Shown: positions 24,487 to 33,385, counted from the stretch's first letter. The stretch: DNA of 64,000 nt from Nitrospirota bacterium (GCA_040757595.1 JBFLWP010000008.1:1-64000), one strand, 5' to 3'. The notes: generated from the letters alone by a model not told the origin. Made by a program: numbers and translations.

Positions 24487-25854
24487 ATGGCTGATCAAGT
24501 GGAAGACCTGCTGGAAGCGCTGGACGACGTGGACGACGCGACGCGGGAGGAGGCCGCCAAGGCCCTGGCCGCGCTGGCCGATCCGAGCACGCTGGAGTCC
24601 CTGCTGCGGGCCTGCGAGGACGAGTTCTGGTCCGTGCGGGCCCACGCCGCCTGGGGAGTCGCGAAGATCGGCGGGCCGAAGGCGATCGAGGCGTTGATCG
24701 CGCTCTTCAACGATCCGATCATGGAAGTGCGGAACGAGGCGGTGGACGCGATGGCGCACCTGGGCCGGCCCGCCGCGGACCGGCTCATCGCCTGTCTCAA
24801 GGACGAGCGGTGGCGGGTGCGCGAGCATGCCGCCAAGGCCTGCGGCCTCATCAAGGAGGCCCGGGCCGTGGACGGGCTGATCGTGGCCTGCCGGGACCGG
24901 GACGGGGCCGTCAAGAGCGCGGCGGCCGAGGCGCTGGGCCGGATCGCGGACGCGAAGGCGGTGCCCGCCCTGATCAAGCTGTTCAAGGATTCGTCCAAAA
25001 CGGTGCGGGAGACGGCCGGTACCGCCCTGGTGGCGATCGGCACGCCGTCGGTGGACCCGCTCATCCAGAGCCTCAAGGATCCGGACTTCGTCGTCCGGTG
25101 CCACGCGGCGCGGGCGCTCGGCGGCATGACGACCGACTACCAGATCGGCCGGACCTGGGTGACGGATCAGAAGGTCGTGGACGCGCTGATCGGGGCCTTG
25201 AAGGACGCGGACCGGGCGGTGCGCGAGGATGCGACGATCGCGCTGGGCATGATCGGGGACAAGCGGGCGATCGAGCCGCTGATCGAGGCGATGAAGGACG
25301 GGGCCGTCAAGCGGCACGCGATCATGTCGCTCGGCATGATCGGCGACGCCAGCGCCCTGCCGGCGGTGCTCGACGCCCTGAAGGGCAAGGGGATCCGGCA
25401 GGAGGGGACGCCGACCCCCGGCTGCATCGTGAGCGAGGAGGCTTTCGTCAAGGAAGCCGCGGCCACGGCCCTCGGGCACTTCCGGGACCCGCGCGTGATC
25501 CCCGACTTGGTCATGCTGCTCAAGGACGGAATTCTGCGCGAAAAAGCCGCCGCGTCGCTCGTGCTGATCGGGGACGCGGCCATCGAGCCGCTCGTGGCCT
25601 TCCTCCACGATCCCAAGGCGTCGGAGATCGAGGGCAACGAGCGGGCCCTCTCGTTCGCCACCAGCCGGCTCACCGCCGCCGAGGCCCTCAAGAAGCTGAC
25701 CCTCGAAACGCTGCGCAAGCTGGGCTGGGAGCCGCCTCCAGAGGAGGAGGAGTCGGTGGAGGCTTCCAAGGCCGACAATCTCCGGGTGGACAAGCCGCTC
25801 GGAGACACGGGCCGGTTCGGCCCATCCGGCGATTTGGCCCGCCCGACGAAGTAG
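24487..25854 (+). CDS. HEAT-repeat protein 1 (455 residues)
   Basis: The protein is built almost entirely of PBS-lyase-type HEAT repeats of about 31 residues, roughly 13 of them. An example is the unit VRAHAAWGVAKIGGPKAIEALIALFND. Two longer loops interrupt the array: near residues 215-230 (MTTDYQIGRTWVTD), and near 300-318 (a loop with one Cys, TPGCIVSEEAF). The last repeat ends LRKLGWEP, followed by an acidic, disordered tail. There is no signal peptide. HEAT arrays act as scaffolds for protein partners, and no partner is evident. ATG 24487 is preceded by GAAGAGAGA. It is probably third in the unit 23008-24005-24487. Confidence 0.9.
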   Translation: MADQVEDLLEALDDVDDATREEAAKALAALADPSTLESLLRACEDEFWSVRAHAAWGVAKIGGPKAIEALIALFNDPIMEVRNEAVDAMAHLGRPAADRLIACLKDERWRVREHAAKACGLIKEARAVDGLIVACRDRDGAVKSAAAEALGRIADAKAVPALIKLFKDSSKTVRETAGTALVAIGTPSVDPLIQSLKDPDFVVRCHAARALGGMTTDYQIGRTWVTDQKVVDALIGALKDADRAVREDATIALGMIGDKRAIEPLIEAMKDGAVKRHAIMSLGMIGDASALPAVLDALKGKGIRQEGTPTPGCIVSEEAFVKEAAATALGHFRDPRVIPDLVMLLKDGILREKAAASLVLIGDAAIEPLVAFLHDPKASEIEGNERALSFATSRLTAAEALKKLTLETLRKLGWEPPPEEEESVEASKADNLRVDKPLGDTGRFGPSGDLARPTK

Positions 25855-25876
25855 GCCGGGTTCCCCGCCGGCCCGG

Positions 25877-27142
25877 CTATTTCCTCACCGCGATCCCGTG
25901 GGTGTCCGCCGTCTCCTTCCCGTCCTTCATGTTGGAGATCCGCGCGACGCCGACGAACTGGCCGCCCCGCCCGCCGTCCGTCACCTTGATCACGCCCACG
26001 CCCGGAGTCGAGCCCTTGGCGTTGTTGACGGTCTTGTCGTTGCCCGTGAGCGGGTTCGGCCCCCTCGTGCCGACGAAGACGTAGGCGCCGTCCGGGGAAA
26101 CGTCCATCAGGTCCGGCGCCGGATCGTCGCTGATGGATCCGGCCAGCTCGACGGACCCGACGCTCAGGTTGGTCAACGTGTCGATGATCTCCACGTTGTT
26201 GCCAGCCCGGTCCGCGCTCCAGAGGTAACGTCCGACGGCCGCCATCCCGTGGGAGTCGGCGAACCTCGAGTCCCGGGAAGTGATCAACTTGACCGACACC
26301 GACTTGGGAAGGTTGGCAAGATCGAGGGCGTAGACGTCGTAGGACAGGGGGGCCACAGGCCAGCCGCCGCCCGAGTTGAGGTACATCGTGTTGCCCACCT
26401 GGATGCCGCCGCAGCCGGCCGGATGAACCTCGTTGTTGGTCAGCGTCGCCACGACCTTCATCGGGGTCGCCGTCACGTCCACCACGAGGAGCCCGCCGCC
26501 CCGCAGCGTGACGAACGCGTACGTGCTCGACGCCTCGGTGATCGGGCAGATCGGCGCCGTGTCCGGCCGCTCGCCGCTCTCCATCACGCCCAGGTTCAGC
26601 ACGTCCTTCGCGGGATCAAAAGCGAACTTGTGTCCCGCGTAGTCGGTCCAGATCCGGATGAACTTCTTCTCGGCGATGTTGGCCGCGATCGCCATTTTCT
26701 GGTCCGGCGTCGGCCAGGCCGCGTGGACGTTCTTGCCCATCGAGAGGCAGGCGTCCAGCTTCTTCCTGTCGGAGTCCATGATCAGGACGTGTCCGCTCAG
26801 GAACGACAGGATGGCGTGGGACTGGTCCCGGGTGAAGAAGAGCATGTGCGGCCGGCGGACCGCCTTCTTCGTGGCGTCCTGGCAGAACTGGTTGATCTGG
26901 CCGCCCAGATCGATCGTTTCCTTCGGTTTGGCGGCTGAGGGGTTGGCGGCCAGCTGCGCGCCGTCATAGATGTGCAGGAACCCACCGCTCTCCTTGGCCG
27001 TGTCCGACTGGTCCGTGACCCAGACCTCGTAAGCAAGGATCGTGGGAGGAGACGCGAGGCTCCAGCCAACGGGCAGGGTCAGGGCCAAGGCGAGAGCCAG
27101 TCCTGTTCGGAACCGTCCGGGTATGGCCGTTTGTATGCTCAT
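25877..27142 (-). CDS. Exported beta-propeller (YncE/SMP-30-like) protein
   Basis: This 421-residue protein starts at ATG 27142 behind a GGAGG site. It carries a signal peptide (hydrophobic residues about 14-32, cleavage near ILA). The mature part contains repeated propeller blades: HMLFFTRDQSHAILSFLSGHVLIMDSDRKK, MAIAANIAEKKFIRIW, YAFVTLRGGGLLVVDVT, YLWSADRAGNNVEIIDTLTN and LMDVSPDGAYVFVGTRGP. Its Cys (FCQDATKK, DACLSMG, PICPI, AGCGG) are not arranged as heme CxxCH. The protein is expected in the periplasm, with an unknown ligand. It lies convergent to HEAT gene 1 and divergent from HEAT genes 2-5, so it sits inside the HEAT region. Confidence 0.78.
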   Translation of the reverse strand: MSIQTAIPGRFRTGLALALALTLPVGWSLASPPTILAYEVWVTDQSDTAKESGGFLHIYDGAQLAANPSAAKPKETIDLGGQINQFCQDATKKAVRRPHMLFFTRDQSHAILSFLSGHVLIMDSDRKKLDACLSMGKNVHAAWPTPDQKMAIAANIAEKKFIRIWTDYAGHKFAFDPAKDVLNLGVMESGERPDTAPICPITEASSTYAFVTLRGGGLLVVDVTATPMKVVATLTNNEVHPAGCGGIQVGNTMYLNSGGGWPVAPLSYDVYALDLANLPKSVSVKLITSRDSRFADSHGMAAVGRYLWSADRAGNNVEIIDTLTNLSVGSVELAGSISDDPAPDLMDVSPDGAYVFVGTRGPNPLTGNDKTVNNAKGSTPGVGVIKVTDGGRGGQFVGVARISNMKDGKETADTHGIAVRK

Positions 27143-27317
27143 CGGAGGCCTCCTTCTGAAATGGCGGTATCGGTTCGAAATCCGTTCGGGTAAGGGATTG
27201 GGTCTAGGCAATGGGCCCGAATGACGATCATACTAATGAGCCCCGGTCGGCTCTGTCAACGGAGATGGGACGGTGTGGCACAAGCGGCGAGAGCCGGCCG
27301 GCCGACCGGGATTCCTG

Positions 27318-27347
27318 TTGACCGTCAAAAAAGGCCTGTGCTAAGGT
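27318..27347 (+). promoter_or_regulatory. Promoter TTGACC-N18-TAAGGT upstream of HEAT genes 2-5
   Basis: TTGACC (27318-27323), an 18-base spacer and TAAGGT (27342-27347), preceded by TGC, would start RNA about 145 bases before the ATG at 27501. The same boxes precede the gene at 23008. The rest of the divergent gap 27143-27500 shows no gene. Confidence 0.6.
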
Positions 27348-27500
27348 GTTCAATCAAGAATCGCCACGTCCCAAGCGGCCCGGAACCGATGTGAGCACCC
27401 GGTTACCCCTCCTCCCGTCCACCCCGTCCCGCCGCCGCGTCCCTCGCTCGAACGTCGGAACGGTCGACTGCTGGGACAACGACGGCGTGAGTGAGGCGCC

Positions 27501-28586
27501 ATGGCGGACAGCGTGTCGGAGCAGATCGCGGCCCTGAAGGATGAGGACTGGGCCGTTCGCGAGGAGGCGGCCGCCGCGTTGGGCTCGTTCCGCGACGCGA
27601 GGGCGGTGGGTCCCTTGATCGCGGTGCTCGGGGACGCGGACCGGGCGGTGCGCGAGGCGGCCATCGCGGCCTTGACCGCGATCGGGGAAGCGGCCGTCGA
27701 GCGGCTGGGCGCCTGCCTGGCCAATCCGGACCTGACGGTCCAGGAGTCGGCTGCCGCGGTTCTCTCGCGGGTCGCCGATGCGCGCGTGGTCGAGCCGCTG
27801 GTCGAAGCGCTGCGCAGCGGCGACTGGATCGTGCGCATGCAGGCGGCCAAGGCGTTGGGCCGGGTGGGCGACGCCCGCGCCGTCTCCCCGCTCCTGTCCC
27901 TCCTGCAGGACAAGGTCAAAGCCGTCCGGGTCGAGGCCGCCGACGCGCTGGTGGCGATCGGGCCCGCGGCGGCACCCTCGCTGCTGGCGGTGCTTCGGCA
28001 CGGGGAGTGGCTGGTTCGGCTGCACGCGGTCGAGGCCCTGGGGAAGATCAAATCGCCTGAGGCGGTCGAGCCGTTGCTCTGGCTGCTGTTCAACGATCAC
28101 GATTCGGCCATCCGCGAGGATGCGGTCCGGTCCCTGGGAGAGATCGGGGACTCGAGAGCCACGGAGTTCCTGATCACCGTCCTGACCGACACCCGCCTTC
28201 GCCCGCTGGCCGTCGAGGCGCTGGGCAAGATCGGCGACCGGCGCGCGGTTCCCGTGCTGGTGGCGGTGGTCACGGGAGCGAGCCGGCCCCAGGACAGCCA
28301 GGCCATTGACGGGTGCGGGGACCGGTGGGACGCCGAGATGTTCGCGATGGAGGCGGCGGTGAAGGCCCTGGGGCGGATCCGTGACGAGAGCACGGTTCCT
28401 ACGCTGGTCGAGGCGCTCAGGAATACCGCGGTGCGCGCCGAGGCGGCAGCCGCCCTTGTGGCCATCGGGTCGTCGGCGATCCCTCCTCTCCTGGGCGTCT
28501 TGAGGAACGAGCAGGACGACAATATCCTCTACCACGTGAAGGAGGCGCTGACTCAACTGGGCTGGAGACCCAATCGAATCCGGTGA
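27501..28586 (+). CDS. HEAT-repeat protein 2 (361 residues)
   Basis: About 11 PBS-lyase-type HEAT repeats fill the protein, starting IAALKDEDWAVREEAAAALGSF and continuing with units such as VRMQAAKALGRVGDARAVSPLLSLL. One loop near residues 255-275 is longer and contains a single Cys (IDGCGDRWDAE). That resembles the Cys-containing loop in HEAT protein 1. The last repeat ends ALTQLGWRPNRIR, sharing the LGW.P ending with HEAT proteins 1 and 4. There is no signal peptide. It is the first gene after the promoter at 27318-27347 and is separated from HEAT gene 3 by a 7-base-unit palindrome that begins at its stop codon. Its binding partner is unknown. Confidence 0.9.
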   Translation: MADSVSEQIAALKDEDWAVREEAAAALGSFRDARAVGPLIAVLGDADRAVREAAIAALTAIGEAAVERLGACLANPDLTVQESAAAVLSRVADARVVEPLVEALRSGDWIVRMQAAKALGRVGDARAVSPLLSLLQDKVKAVRVEAADALVAIGPAAAPSLLAVLRHGEWLVRLHAVEALGKIKSPEAVEPLLWLLFNDHDSAIREDAVRSLGEIGDSRATEFLITVLTDTRLRPLAVEALGKIGDRRAVPVLVAVVTGASRPQDSQAIDGCGDRWDAEMFAMEAAVKALGRIRDESTVPTLVEALRNTAVRAEAAAALVAIGSSAIPPLLGVLRNEQDDNILYHVKEALTQLGWRPNRIR

Positions 28587-28696
28587 TGAACGCTGAGCGA
28601 TGAGTGCTGAATACAGAGCGAAGAACGCTGAACGGGAGAGAGGTTTCTTCCACAATTCATCATTAATTCATCGTTCAGCACTCTGCATTCAGCATT
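28585..28696. repeat. Imperfect palindrome built of 7-base units (element d)
   Basis: Left units include GATGAAC, GCTGAGC, GATGAGT, GCTGAAT, GAAGAAC, GCTGAAC (28585-28633). Right units include ATTCATC, CATCGTT, CAGCACT, CTGCATT, CAGCATT (28655-28696). The arms are approximately reverse complements. The element fills the gap between HEAT genes 2 and 3 and starts within the stop codon of gene 2. Confidence 0.7.
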
Positions 28697-28707
28697 GAGT
28701 TGGAGTC

Positions 28708-29814
28708 ATGTCGAAGGAGTCGCTGGAGACTCTGATTGCGGAGCTGGTCCACGAGGAGGACTGGCGGCGCATGCGCGCCACGGCCGCCTGTCTGAAGGGC
28801 GGGCCGAAGGCGGTGGCGGGGCTGGTCCATGCGCTGGAGACGGGCAGCCCGGAGCTGAAGGTCGAGGCGGCCGGCATGCTCGCGCGGATCAGGGACCCGG
28901 CCGCCGGCGTGCCGCTGGTGCGGCTGCTCACGGATCCGGACGAAGCGGTCCGCAGGGCCGGCGCGCTGGCCCTGGAGCAGATGGCGGGTGTCCTGGATCG
29001 GGCGGCGGCCGCCGCGCTCGTGCAGGATCTGCACGAGTTCCGGGAGGAGGGGCGGCGTGAGTCGGTGAGCCGGCTCCTGGGCCTGATTCCCAACGCCATC
29101 GGCCCCCTGACCGACCTGCTGAAACATCCGGATGCGGCCGCCCGACAGACTGCCGCGGCGATCCTGGAGCAGCTCCTGGATCCCCGCGCGGGGGACGCGC
29201 TGGTGGACGCGATGGCGGACCCGGCGCTGCGCGAGGCGGCGGTCCGCACGCTCAAGAAGCTCGCGGCCGTCCGGGACCGGATCGACCGGACGTTCGAGAC
29301 GCTGCGGAACGTCGAGGGGTCGGCTGAGCGGGAGGAAGCCAGGATGGCCGCGGTCATTGACCTGCTGGGGATCGGGCGGCCGAGCGTCGAAATCCTGATC
29401 GAATTCTTAGGAGACGAGGACTGGGTCGTGCGGGAGGCTGCGGCGGACCTGCTCGGTAAGATCGGCGACGCGCGGGCCGTCGAGCCGCTGATGGAACGGC
29501 TCCGGAGGGACAAGGACACCGGCGTCAAGGAACTGGCGTTGAAGTCGCTGGGGCTGATCGGCGATCCGCGCCCGGTGGACCTGTACATCGAGGCGATTCC
29601 GATCCGGCCCTTGCGCGTGTACGCCATGGAGGCGCTGGCGAAGGTGAAGGACGTGGAGGTGCTGCGGCCCCATGCAGACCTGTTCGCGCAACTCAAGACG
29701 GATCGGGACGGGCTGGTCGCCTACAACGCCGGGATGATCGTAGACAAGCTGGAGGCCTTGACCATGCAAGCGGAGCAGGCGGCCATGCGGGAAGGAGCGG
29801 GTGCGGATGGGTGA
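28708..29814 (+). CDS. HEAT-repeat protein 3 (368 residues)
   Basis: HEAT repeats of the PBS-lyase type occupy residues 1-190 and again about 230-330 (VREAAADLLGKIGDARAVEPLMERLRRDKDTGVKELALKSLGLIG). Between them is a helical stretch without clear repeats (about 185-225, KKLAAVRDRIDRTFETLRNVEGSAEREEARMAAVIDLL) that may be a linker or coiled coil. Unlike HEAT proteins 1, 2, 4 and 5, it lacks the LGW.P-type ending and finishes with a short helical tail. There is no signal peptide. Its stop overlaps the start of HEAT gene 4 by 8 bases, so the two are translated together. A structural or scaffold role is inferred. Confidence 0.88.
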   Translation: MSKESLETLIAELVHEEDWRRMRATAACLKGGPKAVAGLVHALETGSPELKVEAAGMLARIRDPAAGVPLVRLLTDPDEAVRRAGALALEQMAGVLDRAAAAALVQDLHEFREEGRRESVSRLLGLIPNAIGPLTDLLKHPDAAARQTAAAILEQLLDPRAGDALVDAMADPALREAAVRTLKKLAAVRDRIDRTFETLRNVEGSAEREEARMAAVIDLLGIGRPSVEILIEFLGDEDWVVREAAADLLGKIGDARAVEPLMERLRRDKDTGVKELALKSLGLIGDPRPVDLYIEAIPIRPLRVYAMEALAKVKDVEVLRPHADLFAQLKTDRDGLVAYNAGMIVDKLEALTMQAEQAAMREGAGADG

Positions 29815-30586
29815 AGCCGAACAGGACCGGTTGAACGAGCGGGTCGAGCAGTTGCTCGGGGCGCTCAGGGACGAGAACGAGGCGCTGCGCGACCACGCCG
29901 TGGCCAGCCTGGGGCAGATGGGCGTCGAGGCCCTGCCCGGCCTGATCGGCCTGTTGGCGGACGAGGACGTGCTGATTCGCGAGGCGGCTACCAGCGCGAT
30001 CGTGCGGATCGGTCCGGTGGCGGTCGAACGGCTCGTCGAAGCCCTGCAGGACGACGAGTGGGCGGTGCGGGAACAGGCCGCCTCCGCGCTGGGACGGCTC
30101 AAGGATCCCCGCGGGGTCGAGCCCCTGGTTCGCGCCTTGAAGGACAAGGACGGGGCGGTCCGGAACGCGGCGGTCTGGGCCCTGGAACGGATCGGCGACC
30201 CCCGGGCCGTGCCGGGGCTGATCGAGGCCCTGACCGACGGCACCCTGCGGGAGGACGTGGCCCGGGTGCTCAAGAAGATCGGCGATGCGCGCGCCGTCGA
30301 AGCCCTGATCGGCGGACTGCTCGGGAACAATTGGATGGTCCGCCGCCATGCGGCCGAGGCCCTGGGCCGGATCGGGGATCCGAGGGCGATGGGGCCGCTC
30401 ATCGAGGCGCTGAAAGACGAAGACTGGCTGGTCCGGCGCAACGCGGCCGAATCGCTGGCCAGACTGGGCGATCCGCGGGCGGTCGAGTCCCTGGTGCCGC
30501 TGCTGGAGGACGAAAACGAAATGGTCCAGGAGACCGTGGAAGGGGCGCTGGCCAGCCTGGGCTGGAAGCCGCAGGCGGCCGGTTGA
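29807..30586 (+). CDS. HEAT-repeat protein 4 (259 residues)
   Basis: About eight regular HEAT repeats run from end to end: for example VREQAASALGRLKDPRGVEPLVRALKD, VRRHAAEALGRIGDPRAMGPLIEALKD, and VRRNAAESLARLGDPRAVESLVPLLED. The last repeat ends ALASLGWKPQAAG, the shared LGW.P ending. ATG 29807 follows GGAAGGAG and overlaps the end of gene 3 by 8 bases; an in-frame GTG at 29801 is less likely. It is soluble and acidic, with no other domain. Gene 5 follows after 24 bases. Its very regular repeats suggest recent expansion within the family. Confidence 0.9.
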   Translation: MGEAEQDRLNERVEQLLGALRDENEALRDHAVASLGQMGVEALPGLIGLLADEDVLIREAATSAIVRIGPVAVERLVEALQDDEWAVREQAASALGRLKDPRGVEPLVRALKDKDGAVRNAAVWALERIGDPRAVPGLIEALTDGTLREDVARVLKKIGDARAVEALIGGLLGNNWMVRRHAAEALGRIGDPRAMGPLIEALKDEDWLVRRNAAESLARLGDPRAVESLVPLLEDENEMVQETVEGALASLGWKPQAAG

Positions 30587-30610
30587 CGAAAAGGGAAAAG
30601 GGGATTTGGT

Positions 30611-31330
30611 ATGGCGAGCGAAGCTCCGAAGGAACCGGGTAAGCTGCTGCAGATCACGCCGAAGGGCGGGGGCAAGAAGGACGGGTTCAACCTCGTCACC
30701 GAGAGGGTCGTCTCGGTGAACCCCGAGGCCAAGCAACTCGAGGTGGAGTTGTTGGCCTATGACGGGAAGACGGTCGTGCTGGACGTCGCCGAGGAGGCGC
30801 TCGAGGACCTCAAGAAGCTCAAACCCGGGGACGGCGCGACGATCCGGGTGGTGGAAGAAGGCGGCAAGCGGGTCGCCAAGAGCTTCCGGATCCGGTCCAA
30901 GGACCCGAACGCGGCGAAGGCCGATGCGATGCTCCTGGACCTCAAGGATTCCCACTGGCTCAACCGCAAGTATGCGGCGGAGGCGCTCGGGGATCTCAAG
31001 GATGTCAGGGCCGTCGGCCCGCTGGTGGAGGCCCTGACCAGCGACGAGGTGGGGGACGTGCGGCAGCGGGCTTACGACTCGCTCATCAAGCTGGGGGCCG
31101 TCTCCGTCCCGGCCCTGATCCCGCTGCTGGTGTCCGAGGAGGACGAGGTCCGCCAGTCCGTCACCGAGATCATCAGGAAGATCGGCAAGCCGGCGGTCGA
31201 GCCCCTGGCGGTGGCCCTCGGAGAAGCGGACGACCGGCTCAAGGGCCGGATCATGAAGGTCCTGGACCGGATGGGCTACAAGCCCAAGCCGAAGGACGAA
31301 GGGGTCAAGCAGATCGCGTCGCAGAACTGA
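30611..31330 (+). CDS. HEAT-repeat protein 5 with an N-terminal beta domain (239 residues)
   Basis: Residues 1-95 form a separate small beta domain (FNLVTERVVSVNPEAKQLEVELLAYDGKTVVLDVAEEALEDLKKLKPGDGATIRVVEEGGKRVAKSFRI in order), reminiscent of an OB or SH3-like barrel. Residues 100-225 are four PBS-lyase-type HEAT repeats ending VLDRMGYKPKPK, a variant of the LGW.P ending. There is no signal peptide. It is the last gene of the run of HEAT genes 2-5 and ends just before the converging ugd gene. The added domain makes it the best candidate for a partner- or ligand-binding member of the set. Confidence 0.88.
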   Translation: MASEAPKEPGKLLQITPKGGGKKDGFNLVTERVVSVNPEAKQLEVELLAYDGKTVVLDVAEEALEDLKKLKPGDGATIRVVEEGGKRVAKSFRIRSKDPNAAKADAMLLDLKDSHWLNRKYAAEALGDLKDVRAVGPLVEALTSDEVGDVRQRAYDSLIKLGAVSVPALIPLLVSEEDEVRQSVTEIIRKIGKPAVEPLAVALGEADDRLKGRIMKVLDRMGYKPKPKDEGVKQIASQN

Positions 31331-31337
31331 AGGTGCG

Positions 31338-32663
31338 TCAAGCCGGTTGTTCCGGGCCGCGGGGCGGCCGGCCGACCGAGAGATAGCGGAACCCCAGGCT
31401 CGCCATCCGCTCCGGCTCGTACACGTTGCGCAGGTCGATGAAGATGGGCCGGCGCAACGTTCCCTTCAGCCGATTCAAGTCCAGGTTGCGGAATTCGTTC
31501 CATTCGGTGACGAGGACCAGTGCGTCCGCCCCCTTCGCGGCGTCGTAGGCGTCCGTGCAGGGGATCAGGCCGGGGAACAGCCTCGTCGCTTCCTCCATGG
31601 CGGCCGGGTCGAAGGCGCGCACAACGGCACCTTCCTGCATCAGTTGCCCGGCGATCGCCAGGGCCGGAGCTTCCCGCAGGTCGTTCGTGTTCGGCTTGAA
31701 CGAGAGCCCCAACAGGCCGACCGTCTTGCCCTTGAGCCCGCCCACCGCCACGCGGATTTTTTCCACCATGCGCTGCCGTTGAAGCTCGTTGACCTGCGCG
31801 GCCGCGCGGGCGACCAGCATCGGCTCTCCGGCCCGGTCCCCGATCTGAGTCAGGGCTGCCAGGTCCTTCGGGAAGCACGAGCCGCCGAACCCGGGACCGG
31901 CGTGCAGGAATTTGGAGCCGATGCGATGGTCCAGTCCCATGGCCTTGGCGACGACCTGCACGTCCGCGCCGACCTTTTCGCAGAGGTTCGCGATCTCGTT
32001 GATGAACGAGATCTTGGTCGCGAGGAAGGCGTTGGAAGCGTACTTGATCATCTCCGCGGTGGCGATGTCGGTCACGACGAACGGGGTCTCGATCAGGTAG
32101 AGGGGACGGTAGAGGTCCCTCATGATCGCGACCGCTTCAGGACCGTCCGCCCCGATGACCACCCGGTTTGGCCTCAGGAAATCCTCGATCGCCGAGCCTT
32201 CCCGGAGGAACTCGGGGTTGGAGACGATGTCGAACCGACAGGGTTCGACCTGGCTGGATCGGATCACCTCCCGGAGCTTTTCGCCGGTGCCCACGGGAAC
32301 CGTGGATTTGGTGGCGATCACCTTGTAGCTGCGCATGTGGCGCGCGATCCCGCGTCCCACCTGCTCGACGTAGGACAGGTCAGCGGATCCGTCGGCCTTC
32401 GGGGGAGTTCCGACCGCAATGAAGATCACCAGAGCCTGGTCCACGGCTTTGGCGAGATCCGTCGTGAAGCCCAGCCGATTCTCCTTCAACCCCTTGCTCA
32501 CGAGCTCCGTGAGCCCCGGCTCGTAAAAGGGGACGTCCCCCTTCTCGAGCCTGGCGATCCGCTTGGCGTCGGAGTCCATGCAGATCACGTTGAGGCCGAA
32601 CTCGGCGAAGCAGGCGCCAGTGACCAAACCGACGTAGCCCGTTCCGATCACGCTGATGTGCAT
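31338..32663 (-). CDS. ugd: UDP-glucose 6-dehydrogenase
   Basis: This 441-residue enzyme oxidises UDP-glucose to UDP-glucuronate with two NAD, for surface polysaccharide synthesis. The N-terminal Rossmann motif is HISVIGTGYVGLVTGACFAEFG. The catalytic Cys is in GPGFGGSCFPKDLAAL. The central SKFLHAG and LGLSFKPNTNDLREAPAL stretches and the C-terminal DAYDAAKGADALVLVTEWNEF are all characteristic. Length is typical. It is a single reverse-strand gene, convergent with the HEAT genes, and the divergent gap to 32908 carries its likely promoter. The product could feed the surface polymer handled by the Wzi-type protein at 652. Confidence 0.96.
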   Translation of the reverse strand: MHISVIGTGYVGLVTGACFAEFGLNVICMDSDAKRIARLEKGDVPFYEPGLTELVSKGLKENRLGFTTDLAKAVDQALVIFIAVGTPPKADGSADLSYVEQVGRGIARHMRSYKVIATKSTVPVGTGEKLREVIRSSQVEPCRFDIVSNPEFLREGSAIEDFLRPNRVVIGADGPEAVAIMRDLYRPLYLIETPFVVTDIATAEMIKYASNAFLATKISFINEIANLCEKVGADVQVVAKAMGLDHRIGSKFLHAGPGFGGSCFPKDLAALTQIGDRAGEPMLVARAAAQVNELQRQRMVEKIRVAVGGLKGKTVGLLGLSFKPNTNDLREAPALAIAGQLMQEGAVVRAFDPAAMEEATRLFPGLIPCTDAYDAAKGADALVLVTEWNEFRNLDLNRLKGTLRRPIFIDLRNVYEPERMASLGFRYLSVGRPPRGPEQPA

Positions 32664-32826
32664 GTCTCCGCCCTCGCCTCCAAATCCTCGGCCTCCGTGC
32701 CAGCGGGCCGATCACCGTAGTTTAGCCAGGGGAGCGAGTATACCATACTTTCGGGAAGGCCCGGTGCCGCCCGCGCAGAGCAGGTTTGGCGCCGCACTCC
32801 CGCACGCTGATCGGGTCAGCGCGTCA

Positions 32827-32855
32827 TTGACACCTCCGGCCGGCTCCCTTACAAT
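32827..32855 (+). promoter_or_regulatory. Sigma-70-like promoter for the CBS-pair gene
   Basis: TTGACA (32827-32832), a 17-base spacer and TACAAT (32850-32855) lie about 50 bases before the ATG at 32908. Confidence 0.75.
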
Positions 32856-32907
32856 TTCGTCGTCTTCGCCAGGGCCTTGGTGCTCGGGCACTCGGAGGGA
32901 GAAGCCG

Positions 32908-33318
32908 ATGGCGCTCCAGGGCGGTGCGATGTTGCGGCCTCTGGCCGTCATGATGAGCCGCAACATCCGGGCGATCGGTCCAGACGCGACGTTGGCGGAG
33001 GCGGCCCGTCTCATGCGCGACGCGCGAGTGGGGGCCCTGCTGGTGTCCGCCGCCGGCTCGTACGTCGGAGTCGTGAGCGAGACCGATCTCGTGAGCAAGG
33101 CCATGGCGGGGGGGCTGGACCCGGCTCAGACCCCGGTGCGGACGATCATGAGCAGCCCCGTCATCGGCATCGAGATCACCAGCTCCGCCCATGACGCCAG
33201 CGACCTGATGGCCGACAAGGGGATCAGGCACCTGGCGATCACTCAGGACGGGCAGATCGTCGGCATCATTTCGGTTCGCGACCTCCTCCGCTATTTCAAG
33301 AATTGGGGCACGCTCTGA
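32908..33318 (+). CDS. Tandem CBS-domain protein
   Basis: This 136-residue protein consists of two CBS motifs forming one Bateman module: residues about 12-65 (MMSRNIRAIGPDATLAEAARLMRDARVGALLVSAAGSYVGVVSETDLV) and 75-132 (IMSSPVIGIEITSSAHDASDLMADKGIRHLAITQDGQIVGIISVRDLL). Such modules sense adenine nucleotides and regulate attached or partner proteins. Nothing else is fused. ATG 32908 follows GGAGGGA; the longer upstream frame is not conserved in character. It has its own strong promoter and stands just before the fused MFS/spermidine-synthase-like gene. Confidence 0.92.
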   Translation: MALQGGAMLRPLAVMMSRNIRAIGPDATLAEAARLMRDARVGALLVSAAGSYVGVVSETDLVSKAMAGGLDPAQTPVRTIMSSPVIGIEITSSAHDASDLMADKGIRHLAITQDGQIVGIISVRDLLRYFKNWGTL

Positions 33319-33385
33319 GTCTCTCCGCCAGTCCCTCTATCAGCGATCTCATGACCGATCACGTCGCTCCCCGGTCTGTGCAGCC

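Noticed and set aside
27168-27186. GGTTCGAAATCC, which looks like a tRNA T-arm
   Set aside because: No acceptor stem, anticodon arm or CCA-side pairing can be built around it on either strand. It lies in the leader of the beta-propeller gene.
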